Assembly: GCA_964019165.1 (NCBI GenBank)
Contig: OZ025280.1
Location: 8,984,428 to 9,048,427, forward strand
DNA: 64,000 nt
DNA from: Mastigias papua
Lineage: Eukaryota > Cnidaria > Scyphozoa > Rhizostomeae > Mastigiidae
Reading direction: 5' to 3'
In this document: positions 51,010 through 63,045 of the stretch, piece after piece
Layout: the number at the start of each line of letters is the position of its first letter
Position numbering within the stretch: position 1 is the first letter of the stretch
Program-made: the position numbers and the translations under genes
Notes under the pieces: generated by a model
Told to the model about the DNA's origin: nothing
Seen by the model: the letters and a program-made list of their open reading frames with translations, nothing else
Databases searched by the model: none

Positions 51010-54000
51010 AGTCGTTTAGTGCCTTAGATTGACACACTTCCACTCAATGTCAAACATACAACAGTATATGCACATGTATGTTGTTATAGCTTGCAATGGG
51101 CCTAAACTGCATAAGTGAGCAAACACTGACAATACAGCAACCAATACAGATCTAATGGTGATACGATATTATAAATGCTCGATTGACAGCAATGATGTGT
51201 TTAGATTATGGTTTTGAACTATGCAACACGTTATTATAGTCAAAAGTAGCACTTACATAGAATAGTCAGTTTTGGTACATGTAAAGCACTTTAAAGCTTT
51301 AGTTAGTGTAAAAACAAAGACTAACACTCATTTGACTACGAAACATTGTCTAAACTACTCGTATCAGTGTAACTGTAGATGTTAAAGTCGTTTAGTGCCT
51401 TAGATTGACACACTTCCACTCAATGTCAAACATACAACAGTATATGCACATGTATGTTGTTATAGCTTGCAATGGGCCTAAACTGCATAAGTGAGCAAAC
51501 ACTGACAATACAGCAACCAATACAGATCTAATGGTGATACGATATTATAAATGCTAGATTGACAGCAAAGATGTGTATAGAATATGGTTTTGACCTATGC
51601 AACATGTTATTATAGTCAAATGTAGCACTTACATAGTATAGTCAGTTTTGGTACATGTAAAGCACTTTAAAGCTGTAGTTAGTGTAAAAACAAAGACTAA
51701 CCATCATTTGACTACGAAACATTGTCTAAACTACTGGTGTCAGTGTAACTGTAGATGTTAAAGTCGTTTAGTGCCTTAGATTGACACACTTCCACTCATT
51801 GTCAAACATACAACAGTATATGCACATGTATGTTGTTATAGCTTGCAATGGGCCTAAACTGCATACGTGAGCAAACACTGACAATACAGCAACCAATACA
51901 GATCTAATGGTGATACAATATTATAAATACTCCATTGACAGCAATGATGTGTTTAGATTATGGTTTTGAACTATGCAACACGTTATTATAGTCAAATGTA
52001 GCACTTACATAGTATAGTCAGTTTTGGTACATGTAAAGCACTTTAAAGCTGTATCTAGTGTACAAACAAAGACTAACCATCATTTAACTACGAAACATTG
52101 TCTAAACTACTCGTATCAGTGTAACTGTAGATATTAAAGTCGTTTAGTGCCTTAGATTGACACACTTCCACTCAATGTCAAACATACAACAGTATATGCA
52201 CATGTATGTTGTTATAGCTCGCAATGGGCCTAAACTGCATAAGTGAGCAAACACTGACAATACAGCAACCAATACAGATCTAATGGTGATACGATATTAT
52301 AAATACTCCATTGACAGCAAAGATGTGTTTAGATTATGGTTATGAACTATGCAACACGTTATTATAGTCAAATGTAGCACTTACATAGTATAGTCAGTTT
52401 TGGTACATGTAAAGCACTTTAAAGCTGTATCTAGTGTACAAACAAAGACTAACCATCATTTAACTACGAAACATTGTCTAAACTACTCGTATCAGTGTAA
52501 CTGTAGATATTAAAGTCGTTTAGTGCCTTAGATTGACACACTTCCACTCAATGTCAAACATACAACAGTATATGCACATGTATGTTGTTATAGCTTGCAA
52601 TGGGCCTAAACGGCATAAGTGAGCAAACACTGACAATACAGCAACCAATACAGATCTAATGGTGATTCGATATTATAAATGCTCGATTGACAGCAATGAT
52701 GTGTTTAGATTATGGTTTTGAACTATGCAACACGTTATTATAGTCAAATGTAGCACTTACATAGTATAGTCAGTTTTGGTACATGTAAAGCACTTTAAAG
52801 CTGTAGTTAGTGTAAAAACAAAGACTAACGCTCATTTGACTACGAAACATTGTCTAACCTACTGGTATCAGTGTAACTGTAGATGTTAAAGTCGTTTAGT
52901 GACTTAGAGTGACACACTTCCACTCAATGTCAAACATACAACAGTATATGCACATGTATGTTGTTATAGCTTGCAATGGGCCTAAACTGCATAAGTGAGC
53001 AAACACTGACAATACAGCAACCAATACAGATCTAATGGTGATACGATATTATAAATGCTAGATTGACAGCAAAGATGTGTATAGAATATGGTTTTGACCT
53101 ATGCAACATGTTATTATAGTCAAATGTAGCACTTACATAGTATAGTCAGTTTTGGTACATTTAAAGCACTTTAAAGCTGTAGTTAGTGTAAAAACAAAGA
53201 CTAACGCTCATTTGACTACGAAACATTGTCTAAACTACTGGTATCAGTGTAACTGTAGATGTTAAAGTCGTTTAGTGCCTTAGATTGACACACTTCCACT
53301 CAATGTCAAACATACAACAGTATATGCACATGTATGTTGTTATAGCTTGCAATGGGCCTACACTGCATAAGTGAGCAAACACTGACAATACAGCAACCAA
53401 TACAGATCTAATGGTGATACGATATTATAAATGCTAGATTGACAGCAAAGATGTGTATAGAATATGGTTTTGACCTATGCAACATGTTATTATAGTCAAA
53501 TGTAGCACTTACATAGTATAGTCAGTTTTGGTACATGTAAAGCACTTTAAAGCTGTATCTAGTGTACAAACAAAGACTAACCATCATTTAACTACGAAAC
53601 ATTGTCTAAACTACTCGTATCAGTGTAACTGTAGATATTAAAGTCGTTTAGTGCCTTAGATTGACACACTTCCACTCAATGTCAAACATACAACAGTATA
53701 TGCACATGTATGTTGTTATAGCTTGCAATGGGCCTAAACTGCATAAGTGAGCAAACACTGACAATACAGCAACCAATACAGATCTAATGGTGATACGATA
53801 TTATAAATGCTCGATTGACAGCAATGATGTGTTTAGATTATGGTTTTGAACTATGCAACACGTTATTATAGTCAAATGTAGCACTTACATAGTATAGTCA
53901 GTTTTGGTACATGTAAAGCACTTTAAAGCTGTATCTAGTGTACAAACAAAGACTAACCATCATTTAACTACGAAACATTGTCTAAACTACTCGTATCAGT

Positions 54001-55144
54001 GTAACTGTAGATATTAAAGTCGTTTAGTGCCTTAGATTGACACACTTCCACTCAATGTCAAACATACAACAGTATATGCACATGTATGTTGTTATAGCTT
54101 GCAATGGGCCTAAACTGCATAAGTGAGCAAACACTGACAATACAGCAACCAATACAGATCTAATGGTGATACGATATTATAAATGCTCGATTGACAGAAT
54201 AGACGTGTTTAGAGTAAGCATTGGACCTATGCAACACGTTATTACAGTCAAATGTAGCACTTACATAGTATAGTCAGTGTTGGTACATGTAAAGCACTTT
54301 AAAGCTGTAGTTAGTGTAAAAACAAAGACTAACGCTCATTTGACTACGAAACATTGTCTAACCTACTGGTATCAGTGTAACTGTAGATGTTAAAGTCGTT
54401 TAGTGACTTAGAGTGACACACTTCCACTCAATGTCAAACATACAACAGTATATGCACATGTATGTTGTTATAGCTTGCAATGGGCCTAAACTGCATAAGT
54501 GAGCAAACACTGACAATACAGCAACCAATACAGATCTAATAGTGAAAGGATATTATACCTGCTCGATTGACGCAAAGATGTGTTTAGATTATGGTTTTGA
54601 ACTATGCAACACGTTATTATAGTCAAATGTAGCACTTACATAGTATAGTCAGTTTTGGTACATGTAAAGCACTTTAAAGCTGTAGTTAGTGTAAAAACAA
54701 AGACTAACGCTCATTTGACTACGAAACATTGTCTAAACTACTGGTATCAGTGTAACTGTAGATGTTAAAGTCGTTTAGTGCCTTAGATTGACACACTTCC
54801 ACTCAATGTCAAACATACAACAGTATATGCACATGTATGTTGTTATAGCTTGCAATGGGCCTAAACTGCATAAGTGAGCAAACACTGACAATACAGCAAC
54901 CAATACAGATCTAATGGTGATACGATATTATAAATGCTCGATTGACAGAATAGACGTGTTTAGAGTAAGCATTGGACCTATGCAACACGTTATTACAGTC
55001 AAATGTAGCACTTACATAGTATAGTCAGTTTTGGTACATGTAAAGCACTTTAAAGCTGTAGTTAGTGTAAAAGCAAAGACTAACGCTCATTTGACTACGA
55101 AACATTGTCTAACCTACTGGTATCAGTGTAACTGTAGATGTTAA
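51010..55144 (+). repeat. Eleven-unit HOR, copy 2
   Basis: It matches copy 1 unit for unit (51386 E, 51762 T, 52138 U, 52514 V, 52890 W, 53266 X, 53642 R, 54018 Y, 54394 Z, 54769 Y2), including the private agctcgcaat, aaacggcat and gtacatttaaag. The exception is the first unit, 51010, whose head is R (gctcgattgacagcaatg) while its tail is D type (caaaagtagc, agaatag, gctttagtt). That unit marks the crossover that created the tandem duplication. Confidence 0.88.
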
Positions 55145-56272
55145 AGTCGTTTAGTGCCTTAGATTGACACACTTCCACTCAATGTCAAACATACAACAGT
55201 ATATGCACATGTATGTTGTTATAGCTTGCAATGGGCCTAAACTGCATAAGTGAGCAAACACTGACAATACAGCAACCAATACAGATCTAATGGTGATACG
55301 ATATTATAAATGCTCGATTGACAGCAATGATGTGTTTAGATTATGGTTTTGAACTATGCAACACGTTATTATAGTCAAATGTAGCACTTACATAGTATAG
55401 TCAGTTTTGGTACATGTAAAGCACTTTAAAGCTGTATCTAGTGTACAAACAAAGACTAACCATCATTTAACTACGAAACATTGTCTAAACTACTGGTATC
55501 AGTGTAACTGTAGATATTAAAGTCGTTTAGTGCCTGAGATTGACACACTTCCACTCAATGTCAAACATACAACAGTATATGCACATGTATGTTGTTATAG
55601 CTTGCAATGGGCCTAAACTGCATAAGTGAGCAAACACTGACAATACAGCAACCAATACAGATCTAATGGTGATACGATATTATAAATACTCCATTGACAG
55701 CAAAGATGTGTTTAGATTATGGTTTTGAACTATGCAACACGTTATTATAGTCAAATGTAGCACTTACATAGTATAGTCAGTTTTGGTACATGTAAAGCAC
55801 TTTAAAGCTGTATTTAGTGTTAAAACAAAGACTAACGCTCATCTGACTACGAAACATTGTCTAAACTACTGGTATCAGTGTAACTGTAGATGTTAAAGTC
55901 GATTAGTGCCTTAGATTGACACACTTCCAATCATTGTCAAACATACAACAGTATATGCACATGTATGTTGTTATAGCTTGCAATGGGCCTAAACTGCATA
56001 CGTGAGCAAACACTGACAATACAGCAACCAATACAGATCTAATGGTGATACAATATTACAAATACTCCATTGACAGCAATGATGTGTTTAGATTATGGTT
56101 TGGAACTATGCAACACGTTATTATAGTCAAATGTAGCACTTACATAGAATAGTCAGTTTTGGTACATGTAAAGCACTTTAAAGCTTTAGTTAGTGTAAAA
56201 ACAAAGACTAACACTCATTTGACTACGAAACATTGTCTAAACTACTCGTATCAGTGTAACTGTAGATGTTAA
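55145..56272 (+). repeat. Transition units out of the R block
   Basis: 55145 is an ordinary R unit, except that it ends ctggtatc. 55521 opens tgcctgagattg, has a plain head, and has gtgttaaaac and catctgac in its tail. 55897 opens agtcgattag and has cttccaatcattg, catacgtgag, tattacaaatactcc and tttggaac with a D-like tail (agaatag, gctttagtt, aacactc, ctcgtatc). Several private changes per unit mark the start of the less homogenised right part. Confidence 0.75.
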
Positions 56273-56730
56273 AGTCGTTTAGTGCCTTAGATTGACACAC
56301 TTCCACTCAATGTCAAACATACAACAGTATATGCACATGTATGTTGTTATAGCTTGCAATGGGCCTAAACTGCATAAGAGAGCAAACACTGACAATACAG
56401 CAACCAATACAGATCTAATGGTGATACGATATTATAAATGCTCGATTGACAGCAAAGATGTGTATAGAATATGGTTTTGAACTATGCACCATGTTATTAT
56501 AGTCAAATGTAGCACTTACATAGTATAGTCAGTTTTGGTACATGTAAAGCACTTTAAAGCTGTAGTTAGTGTAAAAACAAAGACTAACGCTCATTTGACT
56601 ACGAAACATTGTCTAAACTACTGGTGTCAGTGTAACTGTAGATGTTAAAGTCGTTTAGTGCCTTAGATTGACACACTTCCACTCATTGTCAAACATACAA
56701 CAGTATATGCACATGTATGTTGTTATAGCT

Positions 56731-56745
56731 TGCAATGCTGCATAC
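56731..56745 (+). repeat. 8-bp deletion within a unit
   Basis: The usual tgcaatgggcctaaactgc reads tgcaatgctgc here, a loss of eight bases (ggcctaaa or an equivalent alignment). The unit at 56649 is therefore 368 bp, the shortest of the otherwise complete units. Its HOR partner at 58529 keeps the full sequence, so the deletion is private to this copy. Confidence 0.85.
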
Positions 56746-57830
56746 GTGAGCAAACACTGACAATACAGCAACCAATACAGATCTAATGGTGATACGATAT
56801 TATAAATACTCCATTGACAGCAATGATGTGTTTAGATTATGGTTTTGAAGTATGCAACACGTTATTATAGTGAAATGTAGATCTTACATAGTATAGTCAG
56901 TTTTGGTACATGTAAAGCACTTTAAAGCTGTAGTTAGTGTAAAAACAAAGACTAACGCTCATTTAACTACGAAACATTGTCTAAACTACTGGTCTCAGTG
57001 TAACTGTAGATGTTAAAGTCGTTTAGTGCTTTAGATTGACACACTTCCACTCAATTTCAAACATACAACAGTATATGCACATGTATGTTGTTATAGCTTG
57101 CAATGGGCCTAAACTGCATAAGTGAGCAAACACTGACAATACAGCAACCAATACAGATCTAATGGTGATACTATATTATAAATACTCCATTGAGAGCAAA
57201 GATGTGTTTAGATTATGGTTTTGAACTATGCAACACGTTATTATAGTCAAATGTAGCACTTACATAGTATAGTCAGGTTTGGCACATGTAAAGCACTTTA
57301 AAGCTATAGTTAGGGTAAAAACAAAGACTAACGCTCATTTGACTACGAAACATTGTCTAAACTACTGGTATCAGTGTAACTGTAGATGTTAAAGTCGTTT
57401 AGTGCCTTAGATTGACACACTTCCACTCAATTTCAAACATACAACAGTATATGCACATGTATGTTGTTATAGCTTGCAATGGGCCTAAACTGCATAAGTG
57501 AGCAAACACTGACAATACAGCAACCAATACAGATCTAATGGTGATACGATATTATAAATACTCCATTGACAGCAATGATGTGTTTAGATTATGGTATTGA
57601 ACTATGCAACACGTTATTATAGTCAAATGTAGCACTTACATAGTATAGTCAGTTGTGGTACATGTAAAGCACTTTAAAGCTGTATTTAGTGTAAAAACAA
57701 AGACTAACGCTCATTTGACTACGAAACATTGTCTAAACTACTGGTGTAAGTGTAACTGTAGATGTTAAAGTCGTTTAGTGCCTTAGATTGACACACTTCC
57801 ACTCAATTTCAAACATACAACAGTATATGC

Positions 57831-57846
57831 ACATGTATGTATGTTG
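57831..57846 (+). repeat. 4-bp slippage gain in the inverted-repeat arm
   Basis: acatgtatgtatgttg replaces acatgtatgttg, adding one tatg. The same gain is at 58212-58227 and 59720-59735, making those units 380 bp. It lengthens the right arm of the 8-bp inverted repeat. The units at 57769 and 59658 are HOR partners, while 58149 has gained it without its partner at 56273 having it. Confidence 0.85.
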
Positions 57847-58148
57847 TTATAGCTTGCAATGGGCCTAAACTGCATAAGTGAGCAAACACTGACAATACAG
57901 CAACCAATACAGATCTAATGGTGATACGATATTATAAATACTCCATTGACAGCAAAGATGTGTTTAGATTATGGTTTGGAACTATGCAACACGTTATTAT
58001 AGTCAAATGTAGCACTTACATAGTATAGTCAGTTTTGGTACATGTAAAGCACTTTAAAGCTGTAGTTAGTGTAAAAACAAAGACTAACGCTCATTTGACT
58101 ACGAAACATTGTCTAAACTACTGGTATCAGTGTAACTGTAGATGTTAA

Positions 58149-60037
58149 AGACGTTTAGTGCCTTAGATTGACACACTTCCACTCAATGTCAAACATACAA
58201 CAGTATATGCACATGTATGTATGTTGTTATAGCTTGCAATGGGCCTAAACTGCATAAGAGAGCAAACACTGACAATACAGCAACCAATACAGATCTAATG
58301 GTGATACGATATTATAAATGCTCGATTGACAGCAAAGATGTGTATAGAATATGGTTTTGAACTATGCACCATGTTATTATAGTCAAATGTAGCACTTACA
58401 TAGTATAGTCAGTTTTGGTACATGTAAAGCACTTTAAAGCTGTATTTAGTGTAAAAACAAAGACTAACGCTCATTTGACTACGAAACATTGTCTAAACTA
58501 CTGGTGTCAGTGTAACTGTAGATGTTAAAGTCGTTTAGTGCCTTAGATTGACACACTTCCACTCAATGTCAAACATACAACAGTATATGCACATGTATGT
58601 TGTTATAGCTTGCAATGGGCCTAAACTGCATACGTGAGCAAACACTGACAATACAGCAACCAATACAGATCTAATGGTGATACGATATTATAAATACTCC
58701 ATTGACATCAATGATGTGTTTAGATTATGGTTTTGAAGTATGCAACACGTTATTATAGTGAAATGTAGCTCTTACATAGTATAGTCAGTTTTGGTACATG
58801 TAAAGCACTGTAAAGCTGTAGTTAGTGTAAAAACAAAGACTAACGCTCATTTAACTACGAAACATTGTCTAAACTACTGGTATCAGTGTAACTGTAGATG
58901 TTAAAGTCGTTTAGTGCCTTAGATTGACACACTTCCACTCAATTTCAAACATACAACAGTATATGCACATGTATGTTGTTATAGCTTGCAATGGGCCTAA
59001 ACTGCATAAGTGAGCAAACACTGACAATACAGCAACCAATACAGATCTAATGGTGATACTATATTATAAATACTCCATTGAGAGCAAAGATGTGTTTAGA
59101 TTATGGTTTTGAACTATGCAACACGTTATTATAGTCAAATGTAGCACTTACATAGTATAGTCAGGTTTGGTACATGTAAAGCACTTTAAAGCTATAGTTA
59201 GGGTAAAAACAAAGACTAACGCTCATTTTGACTACGAAACATTGTCTAAACTACTGGTATCAGTGTAACTGTAAATGTTAAAGTCGTTTAGTGCCTTAGA
59301 TTGACACACTTCCACTCACTTTCAAACATACAACAGTATATGCACATGTATGTTGTTATAGCTTGCAATGGGCCTAAACTGTATAAGTGAGCAAACACTG
59401 ACAATACAGCAACCAATACAGATCTAATGGTGATACGATATTATAAATACTCGATTGACAGCAATGATGTGTTTAGATTATGGTATTGAACTATGCAACA
59501 CGTTATTATAGTCAAATGTAGCACTTACATAGTATAGTCAGTTGTGGTACATGTAAAGCACTTTAAAGCTGTATTTAGTGTAAAAACAAAGACTAACGCT
59601 CATTTGACTACGAAACATTGTCTAAACTACTGGTGTCAGTGTAACTGTAGATGTTAAAGTCGTTTAGTGCCTTAGATTGACACACTTCCACTCAATGTCA
59701 AACATACAACAGTATATGCACATGTATGTATGTTGTTATAGCTTGCAATGGGCCTAAACTGCATAAGTGAGCAAACACTGACAATACAGCAACCAATACA
59801 GATCTAATGGTGATACGATATTATAAATACTCCATTGACAGTAATGATGTGTTTAGATTATGGTATTGAACTATGCAACACGTTATTATAGTCAAATGTA
59901 GCACTTACATAGTATAGTCAGTTTTGGTACATGTAAAGCACTTTAAAGCTGTATTTAGTGTAAAAACAAAGACTAACGCTCATTTGACTACAAAACATTG
60001 TCTAAACTACTTGTGTCAGTGTAACTGTAGATGTTAA
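58149..60037 (+). repeat. Five-unit HOR, copy 2 (1889 bp)
   Basis: Units start at 58149, 58529, 58905, 59282 and 59658 and correspond to 56273-58148. Length differs because of the 4-bp gains, the absence of the 8-bp deletion, and one extra t at about 59225-59229 (gctcattttgac). Private changes include agacgttt (58149), gacatcaatg and gcactgtaaag (58529), aactgtataag (59282), and cagtaatg with tacaaaac and cttgtgtc (59658). Confidence 0.75.
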
Positions 60038-61541
60038 AGTCGTTTAGTGCCTTAGATTGACACACTTCCACTCAATGTCAAACATACAACAGTATATGCA
60101 CATGTATGTTGTTATAGCTTGCAATGGGCCTAAACTGCATAAGTGAGCAAACACTGACAATACAGCAACCAATACAGATCTAATGGTGATATGATATTAT
60201 ACCTGCTCGATTGACATCAAAGATGTGTTTAGATTATGGTTTTGAACTATGCAACACGTTATTATAGTCAAATGTAGCACTTACATAGTATAGTCAGTTT
60301 TGGTACATGTAAAGCACTTTAAAGCTGTATTTAGTGTAAAAACAAAGACTAACGCTCATTTGACTACGAAACATTGTCTAAACTACTGGTATAAGTGTAA
60401 CTGTAGATGTTAAAGTCGTTTAATGCCTTAGATTGACACACTTCCACTGAATTTCAAACATACAACAGTATATGCACATGTATGTTGTTATAGCTTGCAA
60501 TGGGCCTAAACTGCATAAGTGAGCAAACACTGACAATACAGCAACCAATACAGATCTAATGGTGATACTATATTATAAATACTCCATTGAGAGCAAAGAT
60601 GTGTTTAGATTATGGTTTTGAACTATGCAACACGTTATTATAGTCAAATGTAGCACTTACATAGTATAGTCAGTTTTGGTACATGTAAAGCACTTTAAAG
60701 CTGTATTTAGTGTAAAAACAAAAACTAACGCTCATTTGACTACAAAACATTGTCTAAACTACTTGTGTCAGTGTAACTGTAGATGTTAAAGTCGTTTAGT
60801 GCCTTAGATTGACACACTTCCACTCAATGTCAAACATACAACAGTATATGCACATGTATGTTGTTATAGCTTGCAATGGGCCTAAACTGCATAAGTGAGC
60901 AAACACTGACAATACAGCAACCAATACAGATCTAATGGTGATATGATATTATACCTGCTCGATTGACATCAAAGATGTGTTTAGATTATGGTTTTGAACT
61001 ATGCAACACGTTATTATAGTCAAATGTAACACTTACATAGTATAGTCAGTTTTGTTACATGTAAAGCACTTTAAAGCTGTATTTAGTGTAAAAACAAAGA
61101 CTAACGCTCATTTGACTACGAAACATTGTCTAAACTACTGGTATAAGTGTAACTGTAGATGTTAAAGTCGTTTAATGCCTTAGATTGACACACTTCCACT
61201 CAATGTCAAACATACAACAGTATATGCACATGTATGTTGTTATAGCTTGCACTGGGCCTAAACTGCATAAGTGAGCAAACACTGACAATACAGCAACCAA
61301 TACAGATCTAATGGTGATATGATATTATACCTGGTCGATTGACAGCAAATATGTGTTTAGATTATGGTTTTGAACTATGCAACACGTTATTATAGTCAAA
61401 TGTAGCACTTACATAGTATAGTCAGTTATGGTGCATGTAAAGCACTTTAAAGCTGTAGTTAGTGTAAACACAAAGACTAACGCTCATTTGACTACGAAAC
61501 ATTGTCTAAACTACTGGTATCAGTGTAACTGTAGATGTTAA
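60038..61541 (+). repeat. Four-unit P/Q HOR, copy 1 (1504 bp)
   Basis: The order is P (60038: gatatg, tatacctgctcg, gacatcaaag, ataagtg), Q with gatactatatt, tacaaaac and cttgtgtc (60414), P (60790) and Q2 with gcactgggcc, cagttatgg and gtaaacac (61166). Units following a P begin tttaatgcc rather than tttagtgcc, which helps to phase the repeat. Confidence 0.8.
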
Positions 61542-63045
61542 AGTCGTTTAGTGCCTTAGATTGACACACTTCCACTCAATGTCAAACATACAACAGTATA
61601 TGCACATGTATGTTGTTATAGCTTGCAATGGGCCTAAACTGCATAAGTGAGCAAACACTGACAATACAGCAACCAATACAGATCTAATGGTGATATGATA
61701 TTATACCTGCTCGATTGACATCAAAGATGTGTTTAGATTATGGTTTTGAACTATGCAACACGTTATTATAGTCAAATGTAGCACTTACATAGTATAGTCA
61801 GTTTTGGTACATGTAAAGCACTTTAAAGCTGTATTTAGTGTAAAAACAAAGACTAACGCTCATTTGACTACGAAACATTGTCTAAACTACTGGTATAAGT
61901 GTAACTGTGGATGTTAAAGTCGTTTAATGCCTTAGATTGACACACTTCCACTCAATTTCAAACATACAACAGTATATGCACATGTATGTTGTTATAGCTT
62001 GCAATGGGCCTAAACTGCATAAGTGAGCAAACACTGACAATACAGCAACCAATACAGATCTAATGGTGATACTATATTATAAATACTCCATTGACAGCAA
62101 AGATGTGTTTAGATTATGGTTTTGAACTATGCAACACGTTATTATAGTCAAATGTAGCACTTACATAGTATAGTCAGTTTTGGTACATGTAAAGCACTTT
62201 AAAGCTCTATTTAGTGTAAAAACAAAGACTAACGCTCATTTGACTACAAAACATTGTCTAAACTACTTGTGTCAGTGTAACTGTAGATGTTAAAGTCGTT
62301 TAGTGCCTTAGATTGACACACTTCCACTCAATGTCAAACATACAACAGTATATGCACATGTATGTTGTTATAGCTTGCAATGGGCCTAAACTGCATAAGT
62401 GAGCAAACACTGACAATACAGCAACCAATACAGATCTAATGGTGATATGATATTATACCTGCTCGATTGACATCAAAGATGTGTTTAGATTATGGTTTTG
62501 AACTATGCAACACGTTATTATAGTCAAATGTAACACTTACATAGTATAGTCAGTTTTGCTACATGTAAAGCACTTTAAAGCTGTATTTAGTGTAAAAACA
62601 AAGACTAACGCTCATTTGACTACGAAAAATTGTCTAAACTACTGGTATAAGTGTAACTGTAGATGTTAAAGTCGTTTAATGCCTTAGATTGACACACTTC
62701 CACTCAATGTCAAACATACAACAGTATATGCACATGTATGTTGTTATAGCTTGCACCGGGCCTAAACAGCATAAGTGAGCAAACACTGACAATACAGCAA
62801 CCAATACAGATCTAATGGTGATATGATATTATACCTGCTCGATTGACAGCAAAGATGTGTTTAGATTATGGTTTTGAACTATGCAACACGTTATTATAGT
62901 CAAATGTAGCACTTACATAGTATAGTCAGTTATGGTACATGTAAAGCACTTTAAAGCTGTAGTTAGTGTAAACACAAAGACTAACGCTCATTTGACTACG
63001 AAACATTGTCTAAACTACTGGTATCAGTGTAACTGTAGATGTTAA
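61542..63045 (+). repeat. Four-unit P/Q HOR, copy 2 (1504 bp)
   Basis: P (61542), Q (61918), P (62294) and Q2 (62670) repeat the order of copy 1. Differences include ctgtggatg (61542), gctctattt (61918), ttttgctac and gaaaaattg (62294), and gcaccgggcc with aaacagcat (62670). In the Q unit here gacagc replaces the gagagc of copy 1. Confidence 0.8.

Larger units (their letters stand above)
56273..58148 (+). repeat. Five-unit HOR, copy 1 (1876 bp)
   Basis: 56273 has agag, gctcgattg, gtgtatagaatatgg and gcaccatg. 56649 has cactcattg, an 8-bp deletion, ttgaagtatg and tagtgaaatg. 57017 has caatttc, gatactatatt, gagagc, caggtttgg and ctatagttaggg. 57393 has caatttc, atggtattg and cagttgtgg. 57769 has caatttc, a 4-bp gain and tttggaac. 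Each corresponds in order to the next five units, but with many differences, so this duplication looks older than those to the left. Confidence 0.75.
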
